Assembly: GCF_009763245.1 (NCBI RefSeq)
Contig: NZ_WKJZ01000001.1
Location: 697,528-761,527, forward strand
DNA: 64,000 nt
DNA from: Pseudomonas xionganensis
GTDB lineage: Bacteria > Pseudomonadota > Gammaproteobacteria > Pseudomonadales > Pseudomonadaceae
Direction of reading: 5' to 3'
Shown: piece after piece, positions 27,580 to 36,852 of the stretch
Numbering within the stretch: position 1 is the first letter of the stretch
Layout: each line of letters opens with the position of its first letter
Made by a program: the position numbers and the translations under genes
Notes under the pieces: generated by a model
Told to the model about the DNA's origin: nothing
The model's database searches: none
Seen by the model: only the letters and a program-made list of their open reading frames with translations

Positions 27580-28011
27580 CTAGCAGTTTTCTTCCAGCCA
27601 GCCTTGCAGCAGAAGCGCTGCAGCAATGGCATCCACCGGGCGCTCACGATAACCGCCGCTCTGGCCCTGACGCAGGCGCTGGCCCTTGGCCTCGAAGGTG
27701 GTCAGGCGTTCGTCGTGGGTGTGCACGGGCAGGTTGAAGCGGCCATTGAGACGGCGGGCGAACTTCTCCGCGCGCTCGCTCATCTCGCTCGGCGTACCGT
27801 CCATATTCAGCGGCAGGCCGACGACTATGGCGTCCGGTTGCCATTCCTTGATCAGGGCCTCGACCTTGTGCCAGTCCGGCACGCCGTTCTGCGCCTTGAG
27901 CACGCACAGCTCGCGGGCCTGGCCGGTGATCACCTGGCCGACGGCGACGCCGATCTGTTTGCTGCCGTAGTCGAAGCCCAGCAGCAGGCGCAGGGGTTTC
28001 GCCTCGGCCAT
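27580..28011 (-). CDS. ruvX: Putative Holliday junction resolvase / pre-16S rRNA nuclease RuvX (YqgF)
   Basis: This is an RNase H-fold protein of 143 residues with the family start LLGFDYGSKQIGVAVG, the VVGLPLNMDGTPSEMSERAEKFARRL block and a C-terminal DAIAAALLLQGWL with a conserved aspartate. YqgF proteins are implicated in 16S rRNA 5' processing. The ATG at 28011 overlaps the algH stop as TGATG; longer in-frame starts would run deep inside algH and are rejected. Confidence 0.95.
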   Translation of the reverse strand: MAEAKPLRLLLGFDYGSKQIGVAVGQVITGQARELCVLKAQNGVPDWHKVEALIKEWQPDAIVVGLPLNMDGTPSEMSERAEKFARRLNGRFNLPVHTHDERLTTFEAKGQRLRQGQSGGYRERPVDAIAAALLLQGWLEENC

Positions 28012-28580
28012 CAGGCGTGCCCGGCTTGCGAGGTGAGCAGGCTGAGGTTGATGCCCAGGCGCGCGGCAGCGGCATTCAGGCGCTGGTCGAAGGGCAGCTC
28101 GAAAAGGATGGCGTTGTCCGCCGGGCAGGTCAGCCAGGCATTTTCCGCCAGCTCGGCTTCCAGCTGACCGGCTTCCCAGCCGGCATAGCCGAGGGTGATC
28201 AGGTACTGATCCGGGCCGCTGCCATCGGCGATGGCGAACAGCACGTCCTGGGAGGTGGACAGGTTCAGCTCGCCCAGCTCCAGGGTGGCCTGGAACTGGC
28301 TGCCGGCCGGGTGCAGGACAAAGCCGCGATCGGTCTGTACCGGGCCGCCGGTGAAGATCGGCAGGCTGTGGCACAGGGCGGCAGGCTCCTCGTCGGGGCG
28401 CAGTTGCTCCAGCACGTCGGCCAGGTTGAGGCCACTGGGCCGGTTGATGATCAGGCCCATGGCGCCCTGCTCGTTGTGGTCGACCAGGTAGGTGACCGTC
28501 TGGGCAAAGTGCGGATCGGCCATATGCGGCATGGCGATCAGGAAGTGATGCTTGAGAAAGCTGGGGGCTGTGTTCTTCAT
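28011..28580 (-). CDS. algH: YqgE/AlgH family protein
   Basis: The 189-residue protein belongs to YqgE/AlgH (DUF179): LKHHFLIAMPHMADPHFAQTVTYLVDHNEQGAMGLIINRP is the hallmark N-terminus and FTGGPVQTDRGFVLH follows. In P. aeruginosa algH was named for an effect on alginate genes; the molecular function is unknown. The ATG at 28580 matches the family start. It lies ahead of ruvX in the usual order. In P. aeruginosa tonB3 follows; here the upstream neighbour is fabY. Confidence 0.95.
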   Translation of the reverse strand: MKNTAPSFLKHHFLIAMPHMADPHFAQTVTYLVDHNEQGAMGLIINRPSGLNLADVLEQLRPDEEPAALCHSLPIFTGGPVQTDRGFVLHPAGSQFQATLELGELNLSTSQDVLFAIADGSGPDQYLITLGYAGWEAGQLEAELAENAWLTCPADNAILFELPFDQRLNAAAARLGINLSLLTSQAGHA

Positions 28581-28675
28581 GGCGCTAGTTTCGGCTTTCG
28601 GGCCGGTGGCTTCAAGCACCAAGGTGTGAGTGACCCAGGTCGTGCCCCAGATCGGGTTGTGGCGGCGCCCTGGGT

Positions 28676-28696
28676 AGGGTGCGCTGTGCGCACCCT
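28676..28696. repeat. Short GTAGGGTG-family hairpin
   Basis: AGGGTGCGC and GCGCACCCT are perfect 9-base arms around TGT. It lies between the algH start and the fabY stop, with no T tract, so it is a repeat element more than a terminator. Confidence 0.7.
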
Positions 28697-28735
28697 GCTT
28701 TCTCATCGGGCGTGGCGCTGGCCGCATGCCGCAGC

Positions 28736-30646
28736 TTAGTCGAGCATATCGCCGTAGCGTTCGTCCTTTTTGAAGCGCAGGGGCTGGGCAAAACCGGGTA
28801 CGCGGATCTGCTCGGCGTTGATCTCGATCTCGCGATCATCGATCAGATCGTGGCCGAAGTTGTAGATGATGCCCAGATCACCCAGCAGCGCTTGCGCGTC
28901 ATAGGCCTGGGCTGTGCTGCGGGTGGCCTCACGGCGCTGCAGGTAGGCGGCAAAGGCGGCCTCGCCATGGCGCTTGCGCAACATGCGCTCGGCCACATGG
29001 GGCGCCAGCAGCAGGGCGCTGGCGTTGTTGCCGCCAAAACCCTTGGAGTTGATAAAACAGACGTCCAGCTGCTCGGGCGCGCGGGCGCGGTCGGTGGTGG
29101 CGAAGCTTAGGTGCTGCTGGTGCACGTCTTCGGCTACCGCGTCGATGGTCTTGATCCCCGGGATGATGCCGTACTTGAAGCTGCCCAGGGCCGAGATCAC
29201 CTGGTCGCCGCTGGCGGTGGCCAGGGAGTGGCCGACAAAGGCTTTGACCGCGGTCACCGGCCACTGCTCGATACCGAAGGCGCCGGCCACGCGGTCGAGG
29301 ATTTCCGATTCGGTCACCCGGTTGGCTGGGGTGCTGGAGCCATGGGCATGCACGAAGCTGCGGCTGCGCACGGCCTCGACACCCAGCAGTTGCACGGCAC
29401 TGGCCACGGCCTTGGCCACGGTCAGGTAGTTGCCCGGGCCGGGGGCGGAAATGGATTTCTTGAAGCCGTCGGCGTTGATAAACACATCCGGTACCGCGCC
29501 ATGGATATCGGCGCCCAGCTCCAGGGCCAGGGCGTCGTCCATCAGCACCACGAACTGGCTGGCTTCGGCCAGGGTAAAGCCGCAGTTCTCGCCAAAGGGG
29601 CGGCTGGCGCGACGGAAATCTACGGACTCGTTGCCTTCGATCTGGCGCAGGCCGTCCTCGGTGGCCAGGGCGCCCATGGCGCCGTAACCCTCGATGCACT
29701 CCTGATTGATCGGCGCCTCGCTGTTGCCGACGATGGCCACGCGCGCTTTGCCCGAACTGATCAGTTCGATGCCCTTCTGCAGGTTGTAAAGGAAGGTGGC
29801 GCAGGCCCCGGTGACGCTGCCCGTGGTGCCGACGCTGCCCAGTACATAGGCGTTGATAAAGTCCGCCGGCATGGTGTTCAGGCCTAGGGCCAGCTGCTTG
29901 GCGGTGACCCGGCCGCCCTTGAGGCGCGACTGCATCAGGCCGCCGAAGCCGTTTTCGTCCAGCTGGCTCATGATGCTGCCGGCGAACACCGCCACTTCGT
30001 CCGGGGCCACGTGCTGCATGATGGTCTGCCAGTCGATGCCGGTGGCGCGCAGGGCGTCGGTGACCCCGACTATGGTCATGGCCAGGCCACGCGGGTGGAA
30101 GCGCGCGTTGTACAGCTCGCTCGGCTCGAAACCGCTGGGCAGCTGGCCGGCGGATTTCACCGGCAGTGCGCGGTAGCTGTCGACCTTGAATTCGCAGTTG
30201 TCGTGCAGGGTCACCAGCACTTCGCTGGCGTTCAGCTCGTCCACCGTCCAGTCGCTGGGCAGCGGCTCGGGCAGGTGTTTGCGCAGGGTGATAAAACTTA
30301 GTGGCTGGCCGGCGGTGGCGCTGATATCGATGGTTTTCTGCCAGTGGGCGGCGTCGACATCCAGGTAGGACTTCTCGATGCGTCGCACCAGGGTCGAGGC
30401 GAGGATCTGCTCGGCGAAGCGCGCTTCGATCTCGGCCGGGGTCAGCACCTGGCCTTCATCGTCCTGATAGGCACCCTCGACCACCTTGACCAGTTTCATC
30501 ATTACCGCCAGGCCCGCCAGGGTCTGCTGGCGGGCGGCGCTGTCCAGGGATTCGAGCACGGTGCGGCGGAAACCATGGTGGAAGGAGCTGCGGCCGGCCG
30601 CGTTATAGCCACCAAAACCAACGATCACAGGTAAGCGTGCGGTCAC
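28736..30646 (-). CDS. fabY: Beta-ketoacyl synthase FabY
   Basis: FabY starts fatty-acid synthesis in Pseudomonas, condensing acetyl-CoA with malonyl-ACP in place of FabH. The 636-residue protein closely matches the FabY sequence I know from P. aeruginosa (start RLPVIVGFGGYNAAGRSSFHHGFRR). The active-site Cys is C282 in TGACATFLYN. The thiolase-fold histidines lie in VHAHGSST (about 434) and VGHSLATASG (about 472), with Lys in TAVKAF (about 468). I chose the GTG at 30646, which has AAGGAG at 8 bases; the frame stays open upstream but without family similarity. Confidence 0.93.
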   Translation of the reverse strand: MTARLPVIVGFGGYNAAGRSSFHHGFRRTVLESLDSAARQQTLAGLAVMMKLVKVVEGAYQDDEGQVLTPAEIEARFAEQILASTLVRRIEKSYLDVDAAHWQKTIDISATAGQPLSFITLRKHLPEPLPSDWTVDELNASEVLVTLHDNCEFKVDSYRALPVKSAGQLPSGFEPSELYNARFHPRGLAMTIVGVTDALRATGIDWQTIMQHVAPDEVAVFAGSIMSQLDENGFGGLMQSRLKGGRVTAKQLALGLNTMPADFINAYVLGSVGTTGSVTGACATFLYNLQKGIELISSGKARVAIVGNSEAPINQECIEGYGAMGALATEDGLRQIEGNESVDFRRASRPFGENCGFTLAEASQFVVLMDDALALELGADIHGAVPDVFINADGFKKSISAPGPGNYLTVAKAVASAVQLLGVEAVRSRSFVHAHGSSTPANRVTESEILDRVAGAFGIEQWPVTAVKAFVGHSLATASGDQVISALGSFKYGIIPGIKTIDAVAEDVHQQHLSFATTDRARAPEQLDVCFINSKGFGGNNASALLLAPHVAERMLRKRHGEAAFAAYLQRREATRSTAQAYDAQALLGDLGIIYNFGHDLIDDREIEINAEQIRVPGFAQPLRFKKDERYGDMLD

Positions 30647-30876
30647 TCGAAAACTCCTTGAACAATAGGCCGGGCAAGCGCAGCTAAGGTGATAACAGCT
30701 TGCCGTGGGGTTTCTGTGCTGGAGGGGTGCCGTAAAAGTACGCGGCATGGCTCCCGGGGTGCCTATGCTGACGTGATTGCTGACTTGCGAGTCACGGTTG
30801 CGACCAAGGTAGGGCTTTGACAAAACCGCATGACTGATAAGGTTTCTGCGCATAAAGGCCCAGCTGGAGAACAACA

Positions 30877-32526
30877 ATGCACAGCGTCAACCCTTACGAA
30901 TACGGTATGCCCCGGGATGCGGCCAACTTTCAGGCCCTCAGCCCGCTGACCTTTCTGGAACGTGCCGCCAGCGTCTATCCGCAGCGCCTGGCCCTGGTCA
31001 ACGGCAGCCTGCGGCAGAACTGGGGTGACACCTACCAGCGCTGTATTCGTCTGGCCTCGGCACTGAGCCAGCGCGGCATCGGCCTGGGCGATACCGTGGC
31101 GGTGCTGGCGCCCAATGGCCCGGCGATGTTCGAGGCGCATTTCGGCGTGCCCATGTGCGGGGCGGTACTCAATGCCATCAACACCCGCCTGGATGCCGAA
31201 GCCATTGCCTTTATCCTGCAGCACGGCGAAGCCAAGGTGCTGCTGGTGGACAAGGAATTCGGCGAGCTGGCCCTGCGCGTGGTCAGCCACCTGCCGCAAC
31301 CGCCTCTGGTGATCGGCATCGACGACCCGGAATATGACGAAGGCCAGCTGATCGGTCAGCTGGATTACGAGGCGCTGCTGGCCGAAGGCGACGCCGACTA
31401 TGCCTGGCAGATGCCCGCCGACGAATGGCAGGCCATCGCCCTCAATTACACCTCCGGCACCACCGGCAACCCCAAGGGCGTGGTCTACCACCACCGCGGC
31501 GCCCACCTCAATGCCCTGTCCAACGCCATGTGCTGGGACATGAGCCGCTTCCCGGTGTACCTCTGGACCCTGCCGATGTTCCACTGCAACGGCTGGTGCT
31601 TTCCCTGGGCGCTGGCCGCCTATGTCGGGGTCAATGTGTGCCTGCGCCATGTGCGCGCCGAGGCCATCTACCCGCTGCTGGCGGCGGAAGGAGTCGATCA
31701 CTTCTGCGGCGCGCCCATCGTGCTGAACATGCTGGCCAATGCCAGTGACGAGCTGAAGGCGCTGAAGACCCAGCTGGTCAAGGTGCTGACCGCCGGCGCC
31801 GCGCCACCTGCTGCGGTGATCGAGGCCATGGAAGCGTTGGATTTTCGCGTGACCCACGTCTATGGCCTGACCGAAACCTACGGCCCCAGCGTGGCCTGCG
31901 AGTGGAAGAGCGAGTGGGACAGCGAAACGCCGGAGCAGCGCGCCCGTTTGAAATCCCGCCAGGGCGTGCGTGCGCCGCTGCTGGACGGCCTGATGGTGGC
32001 TGACCCGGATACCCTGCAGCCGGTACCCAAGGACGGCCAGACCATCGGCGAAATCTTTATGCGCGGCAATGTGGTGATGAAGGGTTACCTGAAGAACCCC
32101 ACGGCCACCGCCGAAGCCTTCGCCGGCGGCTGGTTCCACTCCGGCGACCTGGCGGTGTGGCATGCCGACGGCTATGTGGAGATCAAGGACCGCAGCAAGG
32201 ACATCATCATCTCCGGCGGCGAGAACATCTCCTCCATTGAGGTGGAGGATGTGCTCTATCGTCATCCGTTGATTCTGGAAGCCGCCGTGGTGGCCATGGC
32301 CCACGCCAAATGGGGCGAGACCCCCTGCGCCTTCGTCACCCCCAAACCGGGGGCCGAGCTGACGGCCGAGGAGGTGATCGCCTTCTGTCAGCAGCGCATG
32401 GCGCGCTTCAAGGTGCCCGGTTGCGTGGTGTTTACCGCCCTGCCCAAGACCAGCACCGGCAAGGTGCAGAAGTTTGTCCTGCGCGAGCAGGCCAAGCAGT
32501 TGGCGGCGCAGCAGGCGGTGGCCTGA
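30877..32526 (+). CDS. AMP-forming acyl-CoA synthetase
   Basis: The 549-residue protein is an ANL-superfamily ligase: P-loop YTSGTTGNPKGV (residues 190-201), YGLTETYGP, GWFHSGDLAVWHADGYVEIKDRSKDIIISGGENISS and the C-terminal catalytic lysine in PKTSTGKVQK. Overall it resembles the medium-chain and methylmercaptopropionate-CoA ligase (DmdB-like) group, but I cannot assign the acid it activates. It diverges from fabY across 230 bases. A TTGACA at 30817 with a weak TAAGGT 15 bases later is a possible promoter. Confidence 0.9.
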   Translation: MHSVNPYEYGMPRDAANFQALSPLTFLERAASVYPQRLALVNGSLRQNWGDTYQRCIRLASALSQRGIGLGDTVAVLAPNGPAMFEAHFGVPMCGAVLNAINTRLDAEAIAFILQHGEAKVLLVDKEFGELALRVVSHLPQPPLVIGIDDPEYDEGQLIGQLDYEALLAEGDADYAWQMPADEWQAIALNYTSGTTGNPKGVVYHHRGAHLNALSNAMCWDMSRFPVYLWTLPMFHCNGWCFPWALAAYVGVNVCLRHVRAEAIYPLLAAEGVDHFCGAPIVLNMLANASDELKALKTQLVKVLTAGAAPPAAVIEAMEALDFRVTHVYGLTETYGPSVACEWKSEWDSETPEQRARLKSRQGVRAPLLDGLMVADPDTLQPVPKDGQTIGEIFMRGNVVMKGYLKNPTATAEAFAGGWFHSGDLAVWHADGYVEIKDRSKDIIISGGENISSIEVEDVLYRHPLILEAAVVAMAHAKWGETPCAFVTPKPGAELTAEEVIAFCQQRMARFKVPGCVVFTALPKTSTGKVQKFVLREQAKQLAAQQAVA

Positions 32527-32574
32527 GGCGGGGATCTTCGCTGTAGACACCAGCCTGCTGGCGGCCCTGCCTAG

Positions 32575-32599
32575 GTAGGGTGCGCACAGCGCACCCTAC
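32575..32599. repeat. Perfect GTAGGGTGCGC hairpin
   Basis: GTAGGGTGCGC and GCGCACCCTAC are perfect 11-base arms around ACA. It lies 49 bases after the acyl-CoA synthetase stop, in the gap to the convergent regulator gene, and lacks a T tract. Confidence 0.8.
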
Positions 32600-32662
32600 G
32601 AACTCTGCCGCCTCGGGTGAAGGCGGCTGCACCAGTGACTAACGGAGCCGGCTATCGCACGT

Positions 32663-34246
32663 CTAGGGCTTTGGCTCTTGGCTATAGCTGGTGTATTCCT
32701 GTTCCATCACATCAAGAAAGGCCTGCACCACCAGGGGGTCGAACTGGCTGCCGCTGTGCTGGCGGATAAAGTCCAGGGCCTGCTCCAGGGGCCAGGGTTC
32801 CTTGTAGGGGCGCTTGTGCAGCAGGGCGTCGCAGACATCCACCACGCTGACGATGCGCGCTGCCAGGGGAATGGCCGTGCCCTTGAGACCATCCGGGTAG
32901 CCCTGGCCGTCGAAGTGTTCGTGGTGGCCGCGGGCGATCTCGGCGCCCAGGGACAGATAGCTCTGCCCCGGTACCATCTGTGCGGCCCGTTCGAGAATGC
33001 TGGCGCCGATCAAGGCGTGCTGGCGCATCACCTCCTGCTGCTCCGCATCGTGTTGCCCTGGCTTGAACAGCACATCGTCCGGGGTGGCCACCTTGCCCAC
33101 GTCGTGGAGGATGCTGGCCATGCCCACCAGGTCGAGAAAGCGCGGGGTCAGCTCGTCCGTGTAGTGGCCCAGTTCGGCCAGGCGCCGGGCGGTGCGGTCG
33201 GTCCAGTGGCGCACCCGCAGCACGTGCTCGCCGGTGTCGTTGTCGCGGTACTCGGCCAGGTCGGCCAGGGCCACCACCGTGGCTTCCTGGGCACGCTCCA
33301 TCTGCAGGTGATGGTTGAGGTTGTCGAAGGCCGCCGAGATACGGCTGCAGAACACCTCCAGCAGGCCCTTGTCGACCTCGGTCAGGGGCCGTGGCGGGGT
33401 GAAGTACAGGGCGAATTCGTGGCTGGCCTGGGTCGGGATATAGAGCACCTCATGGCTGGGTTGGTGCTGGCTGGCGCGGTGCTTGAAGGCCGCCTGGATC
33501 TGCGGATAGAGCGGGTTTTTCGGGTCCAGTTGGGCCTGTTGCTCCAGATCGCTGAAGCGCCCGGTGGCGCCGAGCACCTGGGGTGCGCTGCGGGCATCCT
33601 CGCGCAGGCAGAGAATGCCCTGGGTGCCCACATCCAGCACCGCGCCGACCAGGCCCAGCACGCCGGAGGCAAACTCACGCAGGGAGTGCTGTTGGTAGAG
33701 ATTGCTGGAGCCGTCGAGGATCTGGCTCAGGCCCTGGCGGCTGCGCTCGATCGACAGCAGGCTCTCATAGGCGCGCAGGGAGGCGATCACCGTGGTGAAC
33801 AGGCGCTGGGCGCTGAGCTCGGTCTTGGCCTTGTAGTCGTTGATGTCGTAGCCGAGGATCACTTCCTGTTCCGGCGCCTGGCCCGGCTGGCCGGTACGCA
33901 GGACGATGCGTACCAGATGATTGTTCAGCTCCTCGCGGATACGCCGTACCAGCAGCAGGCCGGCGTGATCGCTTTCCATCACCACGTCCAGCAACACCAG
34001 GGCGGTATCCGGATGGGCGCGCAGCAGGTGGAAGCCTTCGGCCCCGGAGTAGGCATGCAGCAGCTCCAGGGGGCGATTCTTGTAGTGGATATCGCGCAGG
34101 GACAGGCGCGTCACCTTGTGCACATCGGGCTCGTCGTCGACGATCAGCACCCGCCAGGGCGTGGCCTGGGCAGGGGTGCCACACCCGGTGGCGGTATCGT
34201 CCACCAGCCAGTCCTGGCCATTGTCCTGCGGTGGTGCGTCGATCAT
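32663..34246 (-). CDS. Response regulator with DUF3369 and HD-GYP domains
   Basis: The 527-residue protein has a receiver domain (about residues 31-155; DDE at 37-39, phospho-accepting Asp at 87, Lys in YKAKTEL), a GAF-like DUF3369 middle part and an HD-GYP domain with HDVGK and HHEHFDGQGYPDG. All HD-GYP signature residues are present, so it could degrade cyclic di-GMP. Its gene follows the histidine kinase gene by 17 bases, which makes them a two-component pair. Input signal unknown. Confidence 0.92.
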   Translation of the reverse strand: MIDAPPQDNGQDWLVDDTATGCGTPAQATPWRVLIVDDEPDVHKVTRLSLRDIHYKNRPLELLHAYSGAEGFHLLRAHPDTALVLLDVVMESDHAGLLLVRRIREELNNHLVRIVLRTGQPGQAPEQEVILGYDINDYKAKTELSAQRLFTTVIASLRAYESLLSIERSRQGLSQILDGSSNLYQQHSLREFASGVLGLVGAVLDVGTQGILCLREDARSAPQVLGATGRFSDLEQQAQLDPKNPLYPQIQAAFKHRASQHQPSHEVLYIPTQASHEFALYFTPPRPLTEVDKGLLEVFCSRISAAFDNLNHHLQMERAQEATVVALADLAEYRDNDTGEHVLRVRHWTDRTARRLAELGHYTDELTPRFLDLVGMASILHDVGKVATPDDVLFKPGQHDAEQQEVMRQHALIGASILERAAQMVPGQSYLSLGAEIARGHHEHFDGQGYPDGLKGTAIPLAARIVSVVDVCDALLHKRPYKEPWPLEQALDFIRQHSGSQFDPLVVQAFLDVMEQEYTSYSQEPKP

Positions 34247-34263
34247 AGACCTGTCTCCCCCTG

Positions 34264-35748
34264 CTAGGGCGCGTGCAGAGGCAGCGTCAGCGTAAAGTGC
34301 GTTCCTTGCCCTGGCGTACTGCTGACTGCGATCTGACCGCCCATGCGCTTGTTAACCAAGTTATAGACCAGATGCAGGCCCAGGCCGCTGCCACCCGACC
34401 CGCGGCGGGTGGTGAAGAAGGGCTCGAAGATATGCCCCAGGTGCTCGGCAGCGATGCCCTGGCCGTTGTCCTCGAAGCACAGCCGTACCTCCCCATCCAG
34501 ACGCTCCGCTGACAGACGGATCAGGCCACTGTCCTCGGCGGCAAAGGCATGGGTCAGGGCATTGACCAGCAGGTTGGTCACCACCTGGGCCAGGGCGCCG
34601 GGATAGCCGTCCATCGGGATGCCCGGTGGGCAGTCGTTGCGCACCTGCACGGGACGGCGCTTGAAGGTGGGCTGCAGGCTTTCGATCACCTCGTCCAGGT
34701 ACTCGGCCAGGTCGAAGCTGCGCCGCGCCTCGCTGGTCTGGTCCACCGCCACCTGCTTGAAACTCTGCACCAGATGGGCGGCGCGCTGGGCATTGCTGAG
34801 GATCAGCTCGACGCTTTCCCGGGCGGTGGCCAGATAGTCCTGCAGTTCGGATTTCTTCACCTGGCCGCTGTCCAGCTGGGTGGCAAAGCGGCGCGTGGCC
34901 TCGGCCAGCAGGCTGGCACTGCTCAGGCTGATGCCCAGGGGGGGGTTGATCTCATGGGCGACGCCGGCCACCAGGCCACCAAGAGCGGCGAGCTTTTCCG
35001 CCTCCACCAGCGAGGCCTGGGCCTGCTTGAGCTCCTCGTAGGCCTGGCGCAAGGTCTCCTCGTCCTGCTGTTTGGCCGCCAGGTCGGCGTTGAGGCGCTG
35101 GGCGATACGGTTGAAGCCTTCCACCACCTCGCCAAACTCGTCGTGACGCTGCCCCAGCTGCAGCAGCGAGGCCGAGCTGTCGCGGTGGCCGGCGGCCTGC
35201 AGCAAGGCGTCACGCAGGGCCTTCAACGGCTTGAGCACCTGCAGGCGCAGGCTCAGGGACAGGGCGGTGATCAGCAGCAGGTCGAGGGCGAGAATCTCCC
35301 CCAGGCGCTGCCAGATCTGCCGGCGCAGGGTGTTGGCCACTTCCTGACGTGACAGCAGCACACTGACCCGGCCCAGGGGCACGGCCTCGTCGAACTTGTC
35401 GGTATACAGGGCAAACTCCAGGCGCTCATGCCAGGCCGAGGCCTGGGCCGGGTCCAGTACACCGCTTTGGCTGAGCAGCTCGCCGGTGTCCAGATAGACG
35501 GTAATGCCCAGCACCGGCCCCTGCACCTCGGCCACCAGGTTTTCGCTGAGGGTTTGCCGATCCATGTTCCACAGCGGCGTGATCAGGTTGATCTGCAGGC
35601 GCTGCTGCAGGGCCTGGCGGCTGCGCTGGAAGTCCTGGTTGAGCTGGGCGTCCAGGCGCCAGTAGGCCCAGGCCCCGGAGCCGGCCAGCAGGGCGGTGAC
35701 CAGGATGACGAACAGGGCGTTAAGGCGAAAGCCTATGCTGTGCTGCAT
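34264..35748 (-). CDS. Membrane sensor histidine kinase
   Basis: The 494-residue kinase has membrane segments at about 9-30 and 151-168 that bracket a periplasmic sensor domain, a HAMP-like linker, a coiled coil (about 222-252), the phospho-accepting H265 in GVAHEINPPLG, and the ATP-binding boxes NLLVNALTHA, DNGQGI and GSGLGLHLV. It probably phosphorylates the HD-GYP response regulator encoded just downstream. Most relatives have Asn or Thr where this one has Pro before PLG in the H box. Confidence 0.92.
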   Translation of the reverse strand: MQHSIGFRLNALFVILVTALLAGSGAWAYWRLDAQLNQDFQRSRQALQQRLQINLITPLWNMDRQTLSENLVAEVQGPVLGITVYLDTGELLSQSGVLDPAQASAWHERLEFALYTDKFDEAVPLGRVSVLLSRQEVANTLRRQIWQRLGEILALDLLLITALSLSLRLQVLKPLKALRDALLQAAGHRDSSASLLQLGQRHDEFGEVVEGFNRIAQRLNADLAAKQQDEETLRQAYEELKQAQASLVEAEKLAALGGLVAGVAHEINPPLGISLSSASLLAEATRRFATQLDSGQVKKSELQDYLATARESVELILSNAQRAAHLVQSFKQVAVDQTSEARRSFDLAEYLDEVIESLQPTFKRRPVQVRNDCPPGIPMDGYPGALAQVVTNLLVNALTHAFAAEDSGLIRLSAERLDGEVRLCFEDNGQGIAAEHLGHIFEPFFTTRRGSGGSGLGLHLVYNLVNKRMGGQIAVSSTPGQGTHFTLTLPLHAP

Positions 35749-35863
35749 GCGCGTGTGCTCTTGTGCCTCTTTGCAGGGTATAGCAGCTGTGCGGCATTCC
35801 GGCAGGGCAGGGGGCGTGGCTGCCGACTAAGCTGGCAGAAGTTGCAGGGGAGGAGTCTCCTTT

Positions 35864-36793
35864 ATGCCAGGTGTGGATTACCCGGAAAGCTTCTGGACCG
35901 ATGCCGAACAGGACAAGCGCGGTTGCGCGGATCTTGCCGAGGCCTTGCTGGCGCGCGCCCGAGAGGCGCGGCCGATGCGCGGTTTCAGCCTTAAATATGC
36001 CGATCTCGCGGGTATTGACCTGGTGCGTCGCGGCAGCAGCAGCGGCTATGACCTGAGCGGCAGCGACCTGTACCGCGCCAATTTGCAGGGCGCCCATCTG
36101 TTCGCCATCGACCTGCGTGGCGCCTCGCTGATGAAGGCGGATCTGCGCGGCGCCAACCTGCACTGCGCCGACCTGCGCGGGGCCAATCTGCTGGGCGTGC
36201 AGCTGGAGGGCGCGCGCCTGGACAACGTGCGCTGGGGCGAGCGCCTGGTACAGGAAGGCCAGGCGGTGGCCGCCGGGCGCCGGGGCCAGCCGGAGTTGAT
36301 GCGCGACCTGCTGCAGCAGGCCGAGGAAACCTACCGCAACCTGCGCCTGAGCCTGGAGCAGGCCGGGCTGTTCGAGCAGGCCGGGCACTTCTTTCACCGT
36401 GAAATGGTCATGCGCCGTCTGCAGATGCCCCTGGGCTCCTGGCGTCGGCAGGCGTCCTGGCTGGTGGATATGTTCTGTGGCTATGGGGAAAAACCGCTGC
36501 GGGTGGTGGTGTTTTCCCTGGCCTTTATCCTGGTGTTCGCCCTGCTCTATTTCGCCTTCGGGGTGCGTTATGGCGAGCAGCTGCTGGTGTTCGATGCCCA
36601 GCAGGGGCTGTGGGCCAATGGGCTGACCCTGCTCAACTGCCTGTATTACAGCGTGGTCACCTTTACCACCCTGGGCTATGGCGACATCGTGCCGGTAGGG
36701 TTGACGCGGGCCCTGGCGGCCATCGAGGCCTTTACCGGCAGCTTTACCATGGCGCTGTTTGTGGTGGTTTTTGTCAAGAAAATGACTCGCTAG
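35864..36793 (+). CDS. Pentapeptide-repeat protein fused to a two-helix ion channel
   Basis: The 309-residue protein has pentapeptide repeats (A(D/N)L-type steps, about residues 38-122), a linker with helices, and an Ion_trans_2 module: a membrane helix at about 212-233, the selectivity filter TFTTLGYGD at 266-274 and a second helix at about 283-303. The filter is that of potassium channels. Such fusions are found in Pseudomonas, but the role of the repeats is unknown. It stands between the kinase gene (divergent) and the TorT-like gene. Confidence 0.87.
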   Translation: MPGVDYPESFWTDAEQDKRGCADLAEALLARAREARPMRGFSLKYADLAGIDLVRRGSSSGYDLSGSDLYRANLQGAHLFAIDLRGASLMKADLRGANLHCADLRGANLLGVQLEGARLDNVRWGERLVQEGQAVAAGRRGQPELMRDLLQQAEETYRNLRLSLEQAGLFEQAGHFFHREMVMRRLQMPLGSWRRQASWLVDMFCGYGEKPLRVVVFSLAFILVFALLYFAFGVRYGEQLLVFDAQQGLWANGLTLLNCLYYSVVTFTTLGYGDIVPVGLTRALAAIEAFTGSFTMALFVVVFVKKMTR

Positions 36794-36852
36794 CCTGTTT
36801 GCGCCATATTTTCTATGCTCCATCGGTGGCCATGATCCCGTTCAGGAGTCTT

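Noticed and set aside
30647..30877. N-terminal extension of FabY by 77 residues
   Set aside because: The frame is open but the extra residues have no family similarity, and the GTG at 30646 has a good ribosome site and the correct family start.
30763..32550. A 595-codon minus-strand frame opposite the acyl-CoA ligase
   Set aside because: The ligase frame has all ANL motifs; the opposite frame has none and would run into the fabY promoter region.
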